Assembly: GCF_043677095.1 (NCBI RefSeq)
Contig: NZ_JBHLJR010000007.1
Location: forward strand, 124,001 to 188,000
Direction: 5' to 3'
Source: Natronococcus roseus
Lineage (GTDB): Archaea > Halobacteriota > Halobacteria > Halobacteriales > Natrialbaceae
Length of the DNA stretch: 64,000 nt
The position numbers were made by a program, and so were the translations under genes. Positions 16,698-25,166 of the stretch are shown piece after piece; position 1 is the first letter of the stretch; each line of letters opens with the position of its first letter. Under the pieces are notes generated by a model. The model ran no database searches and had not been told where the DNA came from. It saw only the letters and a list, made by a program, of their open reading frames with translations.

Positions 16698-19163
16698 ATG
16701 AAAGATACCGAGCACGTGGAACGCGAGCCGTGCCGAAAGGGGTTCCCGGACGATCGAACGAAACCCGCGGACGGCCGGACTCCGACGGTAGGGAGACGGA
16801 CGCTACTCCGGCTGGGTGCCGGGGCGGCCGCAGCCACGCAGGTCCCGTCCGCGCTCGCACAGTTCGACGACGAGGACGAAGGCGAGGGGGTTCCCGACGA
16901 CGTCGTCGCGGCGATCGAGGACGGCGTCGCGGAGGGGATCGAAACCGCACGAGCGGAAGGTGTCGAAGCGAGCCCGGAACAGGAGGCCGCACTCGAGGAG
17001 AGCGCGCTCGAGGCGGCGGCCCGGTATCCGGAAGCCAGTCCCGACGCGATTCGGGCGGCGACGGCCGGCGCGGCGGAGGGCGCGTTGCTCCCGTCGGAAC
17101 CGCTCGAGGCGGACGACGGGGACGGAGCGCTGCTAACGACGCTTTCGACGGCTCGCGGCTCGGCTCAGCCCCGGACCGCGACGCCCGTCGAGGCGATCAG
17201 ACCGGCCGTAACTGGCGCCGTAGCGGGCGGGCTCTCTCAGTACCAGTCGGTGACCGTCGAACAGCTCCAGTACGTAACGAGGGGCGTCTGTGGCGGCGCG
17301 GTCGTTCAGCGACAGCGCGTAACCGTCCGGCAGGTACAGGTAGCCGCGTTCGGCGCCGCGCGAGGCTGCGTCCGTTCGATCGTCCAGTACCAGGAGGTTA
17401 CCGTCGAGCAGATTCAGTACGTCGCCGACGGCACCGTACAGGGTTGTCTCACTGGTGTCGTCCAGCACCAGCGGGTGACTGTTCGACAGGTTCAGGCCGT
17501 CGCCTCCGGCGTCGCGCAGGGCGGGATCTCGGCAGCCGTCCAGTACCAGGAAGTCAACGTCGAGCAGGTCCAGTACCTGACCGGTGGTGCCGCGTGGGGT
17601 TGTCTCACGGGTATCGTCCAGCATCAGGAAGTGACCGTCGAACAGCTCCAGTACGCCGCAGCGGGGACGACTCAGGGAGCCGCCAGCGGCGTCGTCCAGC
17701 GTCAGACCGTCGACGTGCGGCAGGTCCAGTACGCCGCCCAGGGGGCCGCACAGGGCGCGGTACAGATCCAGGAGGTCGACGTACGGCAGGTCCAGTCGAT
17801 GGCCTTCGGCACCTCGAGCGGCGTCGTCTCGCGCGCGGCCGACGCCACGCCGGAACAGCTCAGGTCGGCCGCCCTGGTAACGGATCGGACGGTCGGCGAA
17901 CTCGTCCGCGATCGGCCCGTCTCCGACGAGGAACTGCAAGCGATCGCGGCCCACACCGCGGGGGAGACAGTAGAACACGCCGTCGAGACCGAGACCGACG
18001 ACGAGGACGAACTCGAGCAGCGAGCGAGCGAGTCGGCCGAGGAGGGGTTCGACGATCCGGAGGAGCTCGAGGAGCCCGAGGACCGCCCGGAGGAACCCGA
18101 CGAACTCGAGGATGAGGCGGAGTTCGAGGAACCGGAAGCGCTCGAGATCGCGGCGTTCGACGTCGACGACGCGGTCACCGTCGGCGAGGAGCTCGACGTG
18201 ACCGTCGGGCTCCGGAACCTCGGCGACGAGACGGTCACCGAGGACGTCGTCCTGGAGATCGACGGGGAGGAGATCGAGACCGAATCGGTGGAAGTCGATG
18301 CCGAGAGCGAGGAGACCGTCGAGTTCGCCTACGAGACGAGCGACGACGACCTCGGCGATCCCGAGGTCGCAGCTCGGACCGACGACGACGAGGCGAGAGC
18401 GACCGTCGAGGTGAGCGACGACGCCGCGCCCGCGGAGTTCGCGGTCGAGGTCGTCGAGGCCGACGAACCGCTCGAGGCTGGAGAGACCCTCGCGGTGGTC
18501 GTCGAGGTCGAGAACACCGGTGACGAGGAAGCGACCCAGGAACTCGAGTTTTTCGTCGACGACGCGCTCGAGGACACCGAGTCGGTGACGCTTTCCGGCG
18601 GCGAGGTGGAGACGGTCGACTTCGAGTACGAGACCGAGCCTGCAGAGGACGATCGGGAGCTCGCGATCCGGGTCGAGAGCGAGGACGACTTCGAGTACGA
18701 GACCGAGCCTGCAGAGGACGATCGGGAGCTCGCGATCCGGGTCGAGAGCGAGGACGACGTCGACGAACGAACCGTACTGGTATCCGGGGTCGAAGAGGAC
18801 GAGGAGCCTCCCGCCGACGAAACGGACGAGGATCCCCTCGAGGACGAAGACGAGCTGTCCGAGGAGCCGCCGACCGAGGAGGACCCGCTCGAGGATCCAC
18901 CGATCGACGAGGACGACGATGACCCACCGACCGACGAGGACGATCCGCCCGAGGAGGGCAGTGAGGACCCCGCTCCCGACGGCGACGAGCCCGAGGAGCC
19001 CGACGAGGGACCGCCGAGCGAAACGGACGATCCCCTGGGCGACGGCGCGGGAACCGAGGAGGAAGGTGGTGACGACGCATCCGTCGACGGCGAAGAGACC
19101 GGGTCGGGGATCGGAGACGGCGCGGGACCTGAGGACGACCTGCCCGAAGACTCGTCGGCGTAA
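16698..19163 (+). CDS. Large secreted protein with Gln/Val/Gly helical repeats, CARDB-like domains and acidic tail
   Basis: An 821-residue protein starting MKDTEHVERE at 16698; the frame is open to 16476 but that extension is Arg/Ser-rich. VGRRTLLRLGAGAAAA with a following ALA-Q is a Tat signal. Residues about 182-378 hold eight imperfect repeats of 22-26 residues with the pattern Q-x-V-T-V-(E/R)-Q-(L/V)-Q-x-x-A-x-G-x-x-x-G, a helix with small-residue faces. Two CARDB-like beta domains follow (around residues 490-570 and 575-700), then a very acidic Pro/Glu/Asp tail. Inside the second domain a 23-residue segment is exactly duplicated. The architecture suggests a cell-surface or matrix protein. 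No partner gene is obvious and I know no named family for the repeat. Confidence 0.75.
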   Translation: MKDTEHVEREPCRKGFPDDRTKPADGRTPTVGRRTLLRLGAGAAAATQVPSALAQFDDEDEGEGVPDDVVAAIEDGVAEGIETARAEGVEASPEQEAALEESALEAAARYPEASPDAIRAATAGAAEGALLPSEPLEADDGDGALLTTLSTARGSAQPRTATPVEAIRPAVTGAVAGGLSQYQSVTVEQLQYVTRGVCGGAVVQRQRVTVRQVQVAAFGAARGCVRSIVQYQEVTVEQIQYVADGTVQGCLTGVVQHQRVTVRQVQAVASGVAQGGISAAVQYQEVNVEQVQYLTGGAAWGCLTGIVQHQEVTVEQLQYAAAGTTQGAASGVVQRQTVDVRQVQYAAQGAAQGAVQIQEVDVRQVQSMAFGTSSGVVSRAADATPEQLRSAALVTDRTVGELVRDRPVSDEELQAIAAHTAGETVEHAVETETDDEDELEQRASESAEEGFDDPEELEEPEDRPEEPDELEDEAEFEEPEALEIAAFDVDDAVTVGEELDVTVGLRNLGDETVTEDVVLEIDGEEIETESVEVDAESEETVEFAYETSDDDLGDPEVAARTDDDEARATVEVSDDAAPAEFAVEVVEADEPLEAGETLAVVVEVENTGDEEATQELEFFVDDALEDTESVTLSGGEVETVDFEYETEPAEDDRELAIRVESEDDFEYETEPAEDDRELAIRVESEDDVDERTVLVSGVEEDEEPPADETDEDPLEDEDELSEEPPTEEDPLEDPPIDEDDDDPPTDEDDPPEEGSEDPAPDGDEPEEPDEGPPSETDDPLGDGAGTEEEGGDDASVDGEETGSGIGDGAGPEDDLPEDSSA
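17241..17832 (+). repeat. Eight-fold coding repeat (QxVTVxQxQ type)
   Basis: Eight tandem units of about 66-78 bases encode variations of YQEVTVEQLQYAAAG, with Tyr, His, Arg or Ile at the first position and alternating EQ or RQ. The units differ at the DNA level, so the array is old. The preceding ATPVEAIRPAVTGAVAGG and following ATPEQLRSAAL segments look like degenerate units. Confidence 0.8.
18618..18755 (+). repeat. Perfect 69-bp tandem duplication
   Basis: Bases 18618-18686 and 18687-18755 are identical. Each copy encodes 23 residues beginning DFEYETEPAEDD and ending RVESED. The reading frame is kept. The absence of differences points to a recent duplication or conversion. Confidence 0.95.
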
Positions 19164-19172
19164 ACGCGCAGA

Positions 19173-19319
19173 ATGAACGTACTCGAGTCACTTCGGGAGC
19201 TGCTCGACGGCGACGACGTCGTCCTGTACGAGTGTCGCAGGTGCGGGACGACGTTCTCGACGGAGACGACCGAGTGTCCCCGATGTGAGTCGAACGAGAT
19301 CGCTCGGTACGAGTGGTGA
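19173..19319 (+). CDS. Very small zinc-ribbon protein
   Basis: A 48-residue protein (MNVLESLRELLDGDD at the start) with two CxxC pairs, YECRRCGTTF and CPRCESNEIARYEW, forming one zinc ribbon. It starts 9 bases after the stop of the large secreted protein. The protein at 62511-62663 has the same layout: a short amphipathic helix, YECRNCG, a second CPTCG and a short strand. This family of about 50 residues is widespread in haloarchaea. A role in protein interaction or regulation is likely but not established. Confidence 0.8.
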   Translation: MNVLESLRELLDGDDVVLYECRRCGTTFSTETTECPRCESNEIARYEW

Positions 19320-19401
19320 GCGACCGGACGTTTCGGCGCGGGTTCCGACTCGGACCGGGTTTCGAGGACGGCGGTGACGGTCCGGTGGCCGTCGGACGCG
19401 G

Positions 19402-19743
19402 TCAGCCATTACCCCAGTCGGGCCGTTCCCGCGGCGGAGCGAGGACGCCGATTCCGACAGCGGGGTCGGGTGATCGGTTCTCGGCACCGTGACGTTCCCG
19501 GCTCCGAAAGTGATAGCAGTCCCCGGGCTCGAGCCGCACCTCCTCGCCGTCGGCTATCGCGACCAGCGTCCCCTCGAGCATGTAGCCGATCTGTTCGTTG
19601 TCGTGTTCGTGAACCGGGAGGGCCGCTCCCGGATCGATGCGCCAGTACTTCACGCTCGCTTCTCGTCCCGTCGCGAGGTCCGCGAGGTAGACGCCGTCGT
19701 CGACCTCCTCGAAACCCGCGTCGCCGGTGTTCACCTTGTCCAT
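19402..19743 (-). CDS. Cupin-domain protein
   Basis: A 113-residue single-domain cupin. The ATG at 19743 (MDKVNTGDAG) is preferred; the open frame reaches 19773. Motif 1 is PVHEHDNEQIGYMLEG, giving the two histidines and glutamate of the metal site, and motif 2 is LEPGDCYHFRSRERHG. Small cupins of this kind bind a metal and often a small organic ligand; some are sensors or isomerases. It is divergent from the binding-fold gene at 19834, sharing a 90-base promoter region with TTATAAAAG near 19770. A role in the same pathway is inferred. Confidence 0.8.
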   Translation of the reverse strand: MDKVNTGDAGFEEVDDGVYLADLATGREASVKYWRIDPGAALPVHEHDNEQIGYMLEGTLVAIADGEEVRLEPGDCYHFRSRERHGAENRSPDPAVGIGVLAPPRERPDWGNG

Positions 19744-19833
19744 GATATCACGACCCACGACATACATCCACAATGCTCCTTATAAAAGTTGACGAGAAAG
19801 GTTTATCAGTGAATTCGTGATCATTGTGACTGC

Positions 19834-20730
19834 ATGGCAGACAATAACACGCTCAAACTGTTCCACCTCCCGTTCTCGTTCGTGTTGCCACAGCGGGTGG
19901 CGGTCGAACGGGGGTACTTCGAGGCCGAGGGACTCGACGTCGACCTGATCGAGCGCGACCGCGGGTCCGTCGAGATCAAGTACATCCCCGCCGAGGAGAC
20001 GCTAACCGGCGACTACGAGGTCGACCTCTACCCGGTCTGCAAGTGGGAGAGCCTGAAGCGAACGTGGGGGATGGGCGACGGCGAGGTCGTCGCGAACGGC
20101 ACCTTCGCCGACCAGCCCTACACCGTGTTCACCCGACCGGAGACCGCGATCGAGTCGCCGACCGATCTGGCCGGGGTCGACGTCGCCGTCAACCGCCGCA
20201 CCGGCCAGGAGTACACCGCGATGCGGGCCCTCGAGGAACACGTCGCCCCCGAGGACGTCCACCTCGTCCACTACGGGATGCCGACCGATCGACTGCGGGC
20301 GCTGCGGGACGGCGAGGTCGACGCCGTCACGCTGCTGGATCCCCAGTCCACGCTGGCCGAGCAGCTGGGGTTCGAGCCCGTCCTCGAGTTCGAGAACCAC
20401 ATGGGGATCGTCGGCGGCGACGACATCGATTCCGACCTGCTCGAGGCGTACGTCGCGGCCTACGGCCGGGCCGTTCGCGATATCAACGAGGATCCGGCAG
20501 CGTTCCGCGAGGAGTACCTCGAGATGCTCGAGAAGGATGCCCGCGTCGCGCCCGACCTCTTCGAGGACGTCGACATGGACGCCCTTCGAGAGCGGGTGAC
20601 GGTGCCGCGCTACGAGGTGCCGGAGCTCGCCGACCGGGACGATCTCGGCGCACAGCTCGAGTGGATGAAAGAGCGCGAACTGATCGACGACGAGGCCGAG
20701 ATCGACGCCATCGTCGCCTCGCTGGGGTGA
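19834..20730 (+). CDS. Periplasmic-binding-fold (NMT1-like) protein without signal peptide, copy 1
   Basis: A 298-residue protein of the NMT1/ThiY substrate-binding superfamily: PQRVAVERGYFEAEGLDVDL near the N-terminus, SPTDLAGVDVAVNR at the hinge, and a second lobe with LRALRDGEVDAVTLLDP. It has no signal peptide, lipobox or transmembrane anchor, so it should stay in the cytoplasm. Members of this fold include enzymes such as 4,5-dihydroxyphthalate decarboxylase and the yeast thiamine-pyrimidine synthase. It is followed 5 bases later by a second and then a third paralogue. No permease or ATPase gene is present. An enzymatic or ligand-sensing role is more likely than transport. Confidence 0.75.
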   Translation: MADNNTLKLFHLPFSFVLPQRVAVERGYFEAEGLDVDLIERDRGSVEIKYIPAEETLTGDYEVDLYPVCKWESLKRTWGMGDGEVVANGTFADQPYTVFTRPETAIESPTDLAGVDVAVNRRTGQEYTAMRALEEHVAPEDVHLVHYGMPTDRLRALRDGEVDAVTLLDPQSTLAEQLGFEPVLEFENHMGIVGGDDIDSDLLEAYVAAYGRAVRDINEDPAAFREEYLEMLEKDARVAPDLFEDVDMDALRERVTVPRYEVPELADRDDLGAQLEWMKERELIDDEAEIDAIVASLG

Positions 20731-20735
20731 TCGAG

Positions 20736-21737
20736 ATGGCAGAATCAACTACCGTCGACATCGAGAGCCAGCAGGCCGAACTCGACACCTACCACGACGA
20801 GCCGGGCGATCGACCAGTCCTGCGGGCCCGCTTCGAGCACAACGGGAGTCCGCGGTACATGCTGTACACGATCAAACGGCTCGGGCTCGATCACGAGCAC
20901 GGCTTTCACCTCGACGTACAGCTCGTTTCGGATTCCCTCGAGGGCGGCGTCGAGACCGTCGAGGCCAAACTGCAAGAGGGCGACGCCGACCTGATCGACA
21001 TCGACTACATCTCGACGGCCCGCGAGCGCGCCGACGGGGCGCCGATCGTGGCGATCCATCCGTACGGACGGACCGTCGGCGGGCTCGTCACCCCCGAGGA
21101 CTCGCCGATCGAGGACCTGACCGACCTCCGGGGGCGTCGGATCGGCGTCGTTCGCCGCCTCGACAAGAACTGGATCCTCGTGCGGGCCGCGTGCCGGGAG
21201 CGCCACGGGTTCGATCCCGACGAGGAGGCGACGCCCGTCGAGGCGGGCTCGAAGGTCGAGCTCACGCGGATGCTCCGGGACGGCGAGGTCGAGGGGATCC
21301 TCCAGTTCTGGCCGATCGTCCCCGAGATCACCGAAACGGGGCCCTATCGTGAGGTGTTGCCGATGGCCGAGCTCGTCCAGGATCTCTCCGAGACCGATCG
21401 GAAGCTCCCGATCTCTACGTTCCTGACCAGCGAACAGTACCTTTCGGAGAACCCCGATGCAGTACGTGGATTCAAAGGTGCCTACCGGGACGCCGTCGAC
21501 CGACTGACGAGCGACGACGAGCTCTGGGCGGACATCGGCGAGCGCCTGATGTACGAGGACGATCCCGAGATCGTCCGGGCCGTCCGGGACGGCTGGCGGG
21601 ACATGGTCGTCGCTGACTGGGACGCGGAGACGATCGACGGGATGGATCGGCTGTTCGACCACCTGCTCGAGGTCGCGGGCGCCGACGCGCTCGGCGTCGA
21701 TCACGTACCCGACGACATGTTTCGGCTGGGGGAGTGA
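20736..21737 (+). CDS. Periplasmic-binding-fold (NMT1-like) protein without signal peptide, copy 2
   Basis: A 333-residue protein starting MAESTTVDIES, the ATG being 5 bases after the previous stop. Its N-terminus is soluble and acidic with no export signal. Fold markers are FEHNGSPRYMLYTIKRLGLD, then GDADLIDIDYISTARER, EDLTDLRGRRIGVVRR at the hinge, and LRDGEVEGILQFWPIV in lobe two. The C-terminal helices (FKGAYRDAVDRL, DMVVADWDAETIDG) cap the fold. It differs strongly from copies 1 and 3, so the three are not recent duplicates. The substrate is unknown. Confidence 0.75.
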   Translation: MAESTTVDIESQQAELDTYHDEPGDRPVLRARFEHNGSPRYMLYTIKRLGLDHEHGFHLDVQLVSDSLEGGVETVEAKLQEGDADLIDIDYISTARERADGAPIVAIHPYGRTVGGLVTPEDSPIEDLTDLRGRRIGVVRRLDKNWILVRAACRERHGFDPDEEATPVEAGSKVELTRMLRDGEVEGILQFWPIVPEITETGPYREVLPMAELVQDLSETDRKLPISTFLTSEQYLSENPDAVRGFKGAYRDAVDRLTSDDELWADIGERLMYEDDPEIVRAVRDGWRDMVVADWDAETIDGMDRLFDHLLEVAGADALGVDHVPDDMFRLGE

Positions 21738-21739
21738 GA

Positions 21740-22705
21740 ATGGAGTCGCTCACCTTCCAGCTCAACTGGGAACCGAACGGGTTCCAGGCGCCGTACTTCC
21801 TCGCCCGCGAGCGCGGGTTCTACGAGGAGGAGGGTGTCGACATCGCCTTCCTCGAGGGCCACGGCTCGCCGTTCGCCGCCGAGCAGGCGGCCAAGGGGGA
21901 GGCCGATATCGCCCTCGCCGGCGCCAGCGCCGTCCTCTCGGTACAGAGCCAGGGACACGATCCGCTCGCCGTCGCGGCGGTGACCGCGAAGACGCCGGCG
22001 GCGATCTACACGCTCCGAGACGTCTTCGGCGAACCCCTCGAGGCACCCGAACAGTTGGCCGGACGTACCGTCGCGCCGTCCGCGACGAAAACCAGGATTC
22101 TGACCGCCCAGCTCCTCGAGGACGTCGGCATCCGCGGGGAGGTCGACCTGCTCGAGGTCGATCCCCACACCCACCACCGCGTCCAGCACCAGGTGCTCGA
22201 CGGCAGCGTCGACGCGGCCGTCGGCGTCGTCACCAACGGACTCGAACTCGAGGACGAACACGACCGGGTCGCCGACGAGCTGCCGATCGGGAACCATCTC
22301 CCCGTCTACGGGATGACGCTGGTCACGAACCCCGCCTTCGCCCACGAGGAATCCGAGACCGTGAGCGCGTTCCTCCGGGCGACCGCCCGCGGCTGGGCCG
22401 AGGCGACGGCCGATCCCGACGCCGCGATCGACGCCTTGGTTGCGCGGAACGCGACCCTCGAGCGACGCCGCTGGATCGAGCGCGAGAAGTTCGAGACGGC
22501 CGCCAGAGATCTCCAGTTCAGCCCCCACGTCGAGGACGCCGGCTGGGGGAACCACGACGGGGCACGCTGGCGACGCCTCGCGAGCGCGCTCGCCGAGACC
22601 GACCTCCTCGAGGGCGAGATCGATCCCGACGCCGCGTGGACGAACGACTACCTCGATACCGAGACGCCGGTCGTTCGGGAGTACGCCCAACGGGTGAGGC
22701 GGTAA
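21740..22705 (+). CDS. Periplasmic-binding-fold (ThiY/THI5-like) protein without signal peptide, copy 3
   Basis: A 321-residue protein whose start LTFQLNWEPNGFQAPYFLAR resembles pyrimidine-binding ThiY and THI5 proteins (D/N-W-x-P-N near the N-terminus). GEADIALAGASAVLSVQSQG and APEQLAGRTVAPSATKTR are the usual first-lobe and hinge motifs. The ATG at 21740 directly follows the previous stop; an in-frame GTG at 21734 overlaps it. There is no signal peptide. A THI5-like Cys-rich motif is not present, so pyrimidine synthesis is not supported. It is the most standard member of the trio, and its ligand may be a small aromatic or pyrimidine-like compound. Confidence 0.75.
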   Translation: MESLTFQLNWEPNGFQAPYFLARERGFYEEEGVDIAFLEGHGSPFAAEQAAKGEADIALAGASAVLSVQSQGHDPLAVAAVTAKTPAAIYTLRDVFGEPLEAPEQLAGRTVAPSATKTRILTAQLLEDVGIRGEVDLLEVDPHTHHRVQHQVLDGSVDAAVGVVTNGLELEDEHDRVADELPIGNHLPVYGMTLVTNPAFAHEESETVSAFLRATARGWAEATADPDAAIDALVARNATLERRRWIEREKFETAARDLQFSPHVEDAGWGNHDGARWRRLASALAETDLLEGEIDPDAAWTNDYLDTETPVVREYAQRVRR

Positions 22706-22707
22706 CG

Positions 22708-23136
22708 ATGCGAGCCGTCGATCACATCAACGTCGACGTCGATGACCTCGAGGCGACGTACCCGTTCTACCGCGACGAGCTCGGGCTGTCGGTCCGGCGG
22801 CCGCCGGAAGAGTTCGACGGCGAGCACGCCATGTTCGCGGTCGGCGACACCGTCGTGACGCTCGCCGAGACGGGACGGGCCGACGGCTGGGACCCCGCTG
22901 CTCTCGAGCATCCCCTCGACAAGGCACACCTCGCGTTCGAGACCGACCGGGGAAGGTACGAGGAGTTCGTCGCCGAACTCGACGGACAGTTTCCCAACCA
23001 GGGCCCCTACGACTGGGACGAGTTCGAGGGATTCTACTTCCTCGATCCGGACGGCAACCTGCTCGAGGTGATCACCTACGATCCCCCGGCGGACGGACGC
23101 GAACGGGACCTGCTCACGCACGACGACGTGACGTAG
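22708..23136 (+). CDS. VOC-superfamily (glyoxalase/dioxygenase-fold) protein
   Basis: A 142-residue single VOC protein starting MRAVDHINVDVDDLEA 2 bases after the preceding stop. Predicted metal ligands are His in VDHINV, His in KAHLAFE and Glu in NLLEVITYD, in the usual paired beta-alpha-beta-beta-beta order; FYFLDPDGNLLEV is the family's C-terminal motif. It could be an isomerase, lyase or dioxygenase. As the last gene coupled to the binding-fold trio it probably works on the same substrate. Confidence 0.8.
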   Translation: MRAVDHINVDVDDLEATYPFYRDELGLSVRRPPEEFDGEHAMFAVGDTVVTLAETGRADGWDPAALEHPLDKAHLAFETDRGRYEEFVAELDGQFPNQGPYDWDEFEGFYFLDPDGNLLEVITYDPPADGRERDLLTHDDVT

Positions 23137-23241
23137 GCGTCGGTCGGGGTCGTGGATATCAACCGGAACCGGACCTCCGAAGCGGTGCCGGTACCGACTG
23201 AGACCGAGACCTCCAAGACGGTCGGTTTCGACTGGATCCGT

Positions 23242-23865
23242 ATGACCGACGACCGCAGTCGCTGGAACGAGAAGTACGACGACCCAGGGTTCGAGCTACC
23301 CGAGCAGCCGATCCCCGAACTCGAGTCCCGGGTCGAGACGCTGCCGGACGGCCGCGCACTCGACGTCGCGACCGGGACCGGTCGCAACGCGCTCTACCTC
23401 GCCGAACGGGGGTACGACGTCGACGCGGTCGACGTCTCCGACGAAGCCCTCGAACGGGCGGAGGAGCGAGCCGCGGAGCGGGGCGTCGACGTCGACTGGA
23501 TCCGTGCGGATCTCGAGGAGTTCGATCCCGAACCCGACGCCTACGACGTGATCACCGTGAGCTTCTTCGCCGCGCTCGAGTTCCTCCCCGATCTGAAGGA
23601 GGCGCTCGCGCCGGGCGGAGTCCTGGTCTACGAACATCACCTGCGCTCGACCGACGACGTCGAGATCGGACCCTCGAGCAAGCGCCACCGGTACCGTTCG
23701 AACGACCTGCTCCGCGCGTGTCTCGACCTGACGATCCTTCACTACGAGGAGCGCGTGCGAACCGTCACCGACGGAACCGCTGCGGTTGTAACGCTGATCG
23801 CGCGAAACTCGAGCGGCGGGACCCAGTCGTATCCGAATCTCACCGAAGCGGACGAGACGTCGTAG
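23242..23865 (+). CDS. Class I SAM-dependent methyltransferase (TehB-like)
   Basis: A 207-residue protein starting MTDDRSRWNEKYDD at 23242; the open frame is longer but the W-N-x-K-Y start is typical for this family. The SAM-binding motif is ALDVATGTGRNALYLAERGY, followed by an acidic VDAVDVSDEAL motif and a motif IV around DVITVSFFAALEFL. It is similar in layout to TehB-type tellurite/thiol methyltransferases that make small volatile products. A gap of about 105 bases separates it from the VOC gene. The methyl acceptor is unknown. Confidence 0.8.
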   Translation: MTDDRSRWNEKYDDPGFELPEQPIPELESRVETLPDGRALDVATGTGRNALYLAERGYDVDAVDVSDEALERAEERAAERGVDVDWIRADLEEFDPEPDAYDVITVSFFAALEFLPDLKEALAPGGVLVYEHHLRSTDDVEIGPSSKRHRYRSNDLLRACLDLTILHYEERVRTVTDGTAAVVTLIARNSSGGTQSYPNLTEADETS

Positions 23866-23964
23866 CGAACCATCACCTCGGGCCGCCGATATCGCCGCAG
23901 GAGATCCCGCCGGGAAACTACCTACGAAGACATCCTTTCCGTAGTCCGCTATCGAAGACAGATA

Positions 23965-24189
23965 TCTTAGATCCATAGAATACATTCATAGACGAGTGCC
24001 TTAGAGAATCATCTTAGGTTCTTGTCTTAGGATTACGCTATAGGTGAGCTACGGGGGCAAGATCGAAATCGAAGCGACGTTCGACAGCGTCGATCCGTGG
24101 ATATCGTCGCACTCGAAGACGTATAGTGGGATCTAACCTCTTCCCCTACTTCCGGAACAGTTTCTAAATATCTTAGATTGTGGTCTTAG
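23965..24189 (+). repeat. Direct repeats (YCTTAG) with 13-bp spacing upstream of parA, candidate centromere
   Basis: Six copies of YCTTAG in the same orientation begin at 23965, 23999, 24012, 24025, 24171 and 24184. The intervals 23999-24012-24025 and 24171-24184 are exactly 13 bases. The surrounding 230 bases are AT-rich compared with the neighbours and hold no gene. Direct repeats upstream of a parA-RHH operon are the usual binding site of the RHH partner in type Ib partition systems; that role is inferred. Confidence 0.55.
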
Positions 24190-24290
24190 ATTAGATTTGT
24201 ATATATTCACCAAAGGTGTGTGACTTACCTGTCAGTCGTAGATTAGTTGTCTGACGTACTTTCATATCTGAGCGGTGACTTCCAGGAAGT

Positions 24291-25166
24291 ATGCTCTCGT
24301 ATACGGTTTACTCCGAGGCGGGGGGTGTCGGGAAATCGTCGCTGGCGGCGAACCTCGCCGTCGCGCACGCTCGAGCGGGACTGGACGTGCTCGTCGTTCC
24401 GCTCGACCCCCAAGACGGCGACCTCAGTCGACTGCTCGGCGTCGACGAGGAGCGCGCGGATCAGGACGTCGACAACCTCGTTCGTCACCTCGTCGACAGC
24501 GGAAAGGGGTCGTTCGACGGACTGATCCGATCGGCGGAGGGCGTCGACATCGTCCCCGAGCATAACATGCTCTCGGATCTGTCGAACCACCTCGCGCGCG
24601 AGAAACGGAAAGCCGAGGAGCTCGGCGACGCGTACAATATCTACGCACAGCTCCAGCGAGTACTTCGAGAGGGCGGCGTCGCCGAGGAGTACGACGTGTT
24701 GATCTGTGATCCGCCGGCGACCGAGTCCGATCACCTCTATAATGCGATCTACGCGACCCGAAACCTCGTGCTCCCGGTCGAGCCGAGCGCGAAGGGACGA
24801 GCCTCCGTCGATGGCCTCGAGGAACTCGCGAGCAACTTCGCCGACCAGATGGGTATCGAGGTCGGCGTCCTGGCGGCTGTTCCGAACGGATTCAAGCGGA
24901 CGAACGACCAGACGGCGCTGATCGAGGAGATCGAGTTCCCCACTCCGGAGGTGCTCCCCGACCGAACCTCCCTGATGGAGGGCTGTTGGAAGGAGCAGTG
25001 CTCCGCGTTCGAGTTCGTTCGCGAACACCGTGATCGCCGTCGCGACTACGAACTCGAGACGCTGGCGCAGTTCGATCGCCTCGCTCGCTACCTCGAGGAT
25101 CAGGCCGGGATCGACGCACCGAACCCGCCGGAACCGGGCGCACTCGAGGAGGTGCCGACGGCATGA
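24291..25166 (+). CDS. parA: ParA/Soj-type partition ATPase
   Basis: A 291-residue protein with a deviant Walker A, EAGGVGKSS at residues 9-17, and VLICDPPATES for the second Asp-containing motif, as in the ParA/MinD class. It lacks an N-terminal DNA-binding domain, so it is the short, type Ib form. Such ATPases bind DNA when ATP-bound and segregate replicons together with a centromere-binding partner. The stop overlaps the ATG of the next gene by 4 bases (ATGA). It lies between the direct repeats at 23965-24189 and the orc1 gene. The MLSYTVYSEAGG start is the natural N-terminus, with the Walker motif in its usual place. Confidence 0.88.
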   Translation: MLSYTVYSEAGGVGKSSLAANLAVAHARAGLDVLVVPLDPQDGDLSRLLGVDEERADQDVDNLVRHLVDSGKGSFDGLIRSAEGVDIVPEHNMLSDLSNHLAREKRKAEELGDAYNIYAQLQRVLREGGVAEEYDVLICDPPATESDHLYNAIYATRNLVLPVEPSAKGRASVDGLEELASNFADQMGIEVGVLAAVPNGFKRTNDQTALIEEIEFPTPEVLPDRTSLMEGCWKEQCSAFEFVREHRDRRRDYELETLAQFDRLARYLEDQAGIDAPNPPEPGALEEVPTA

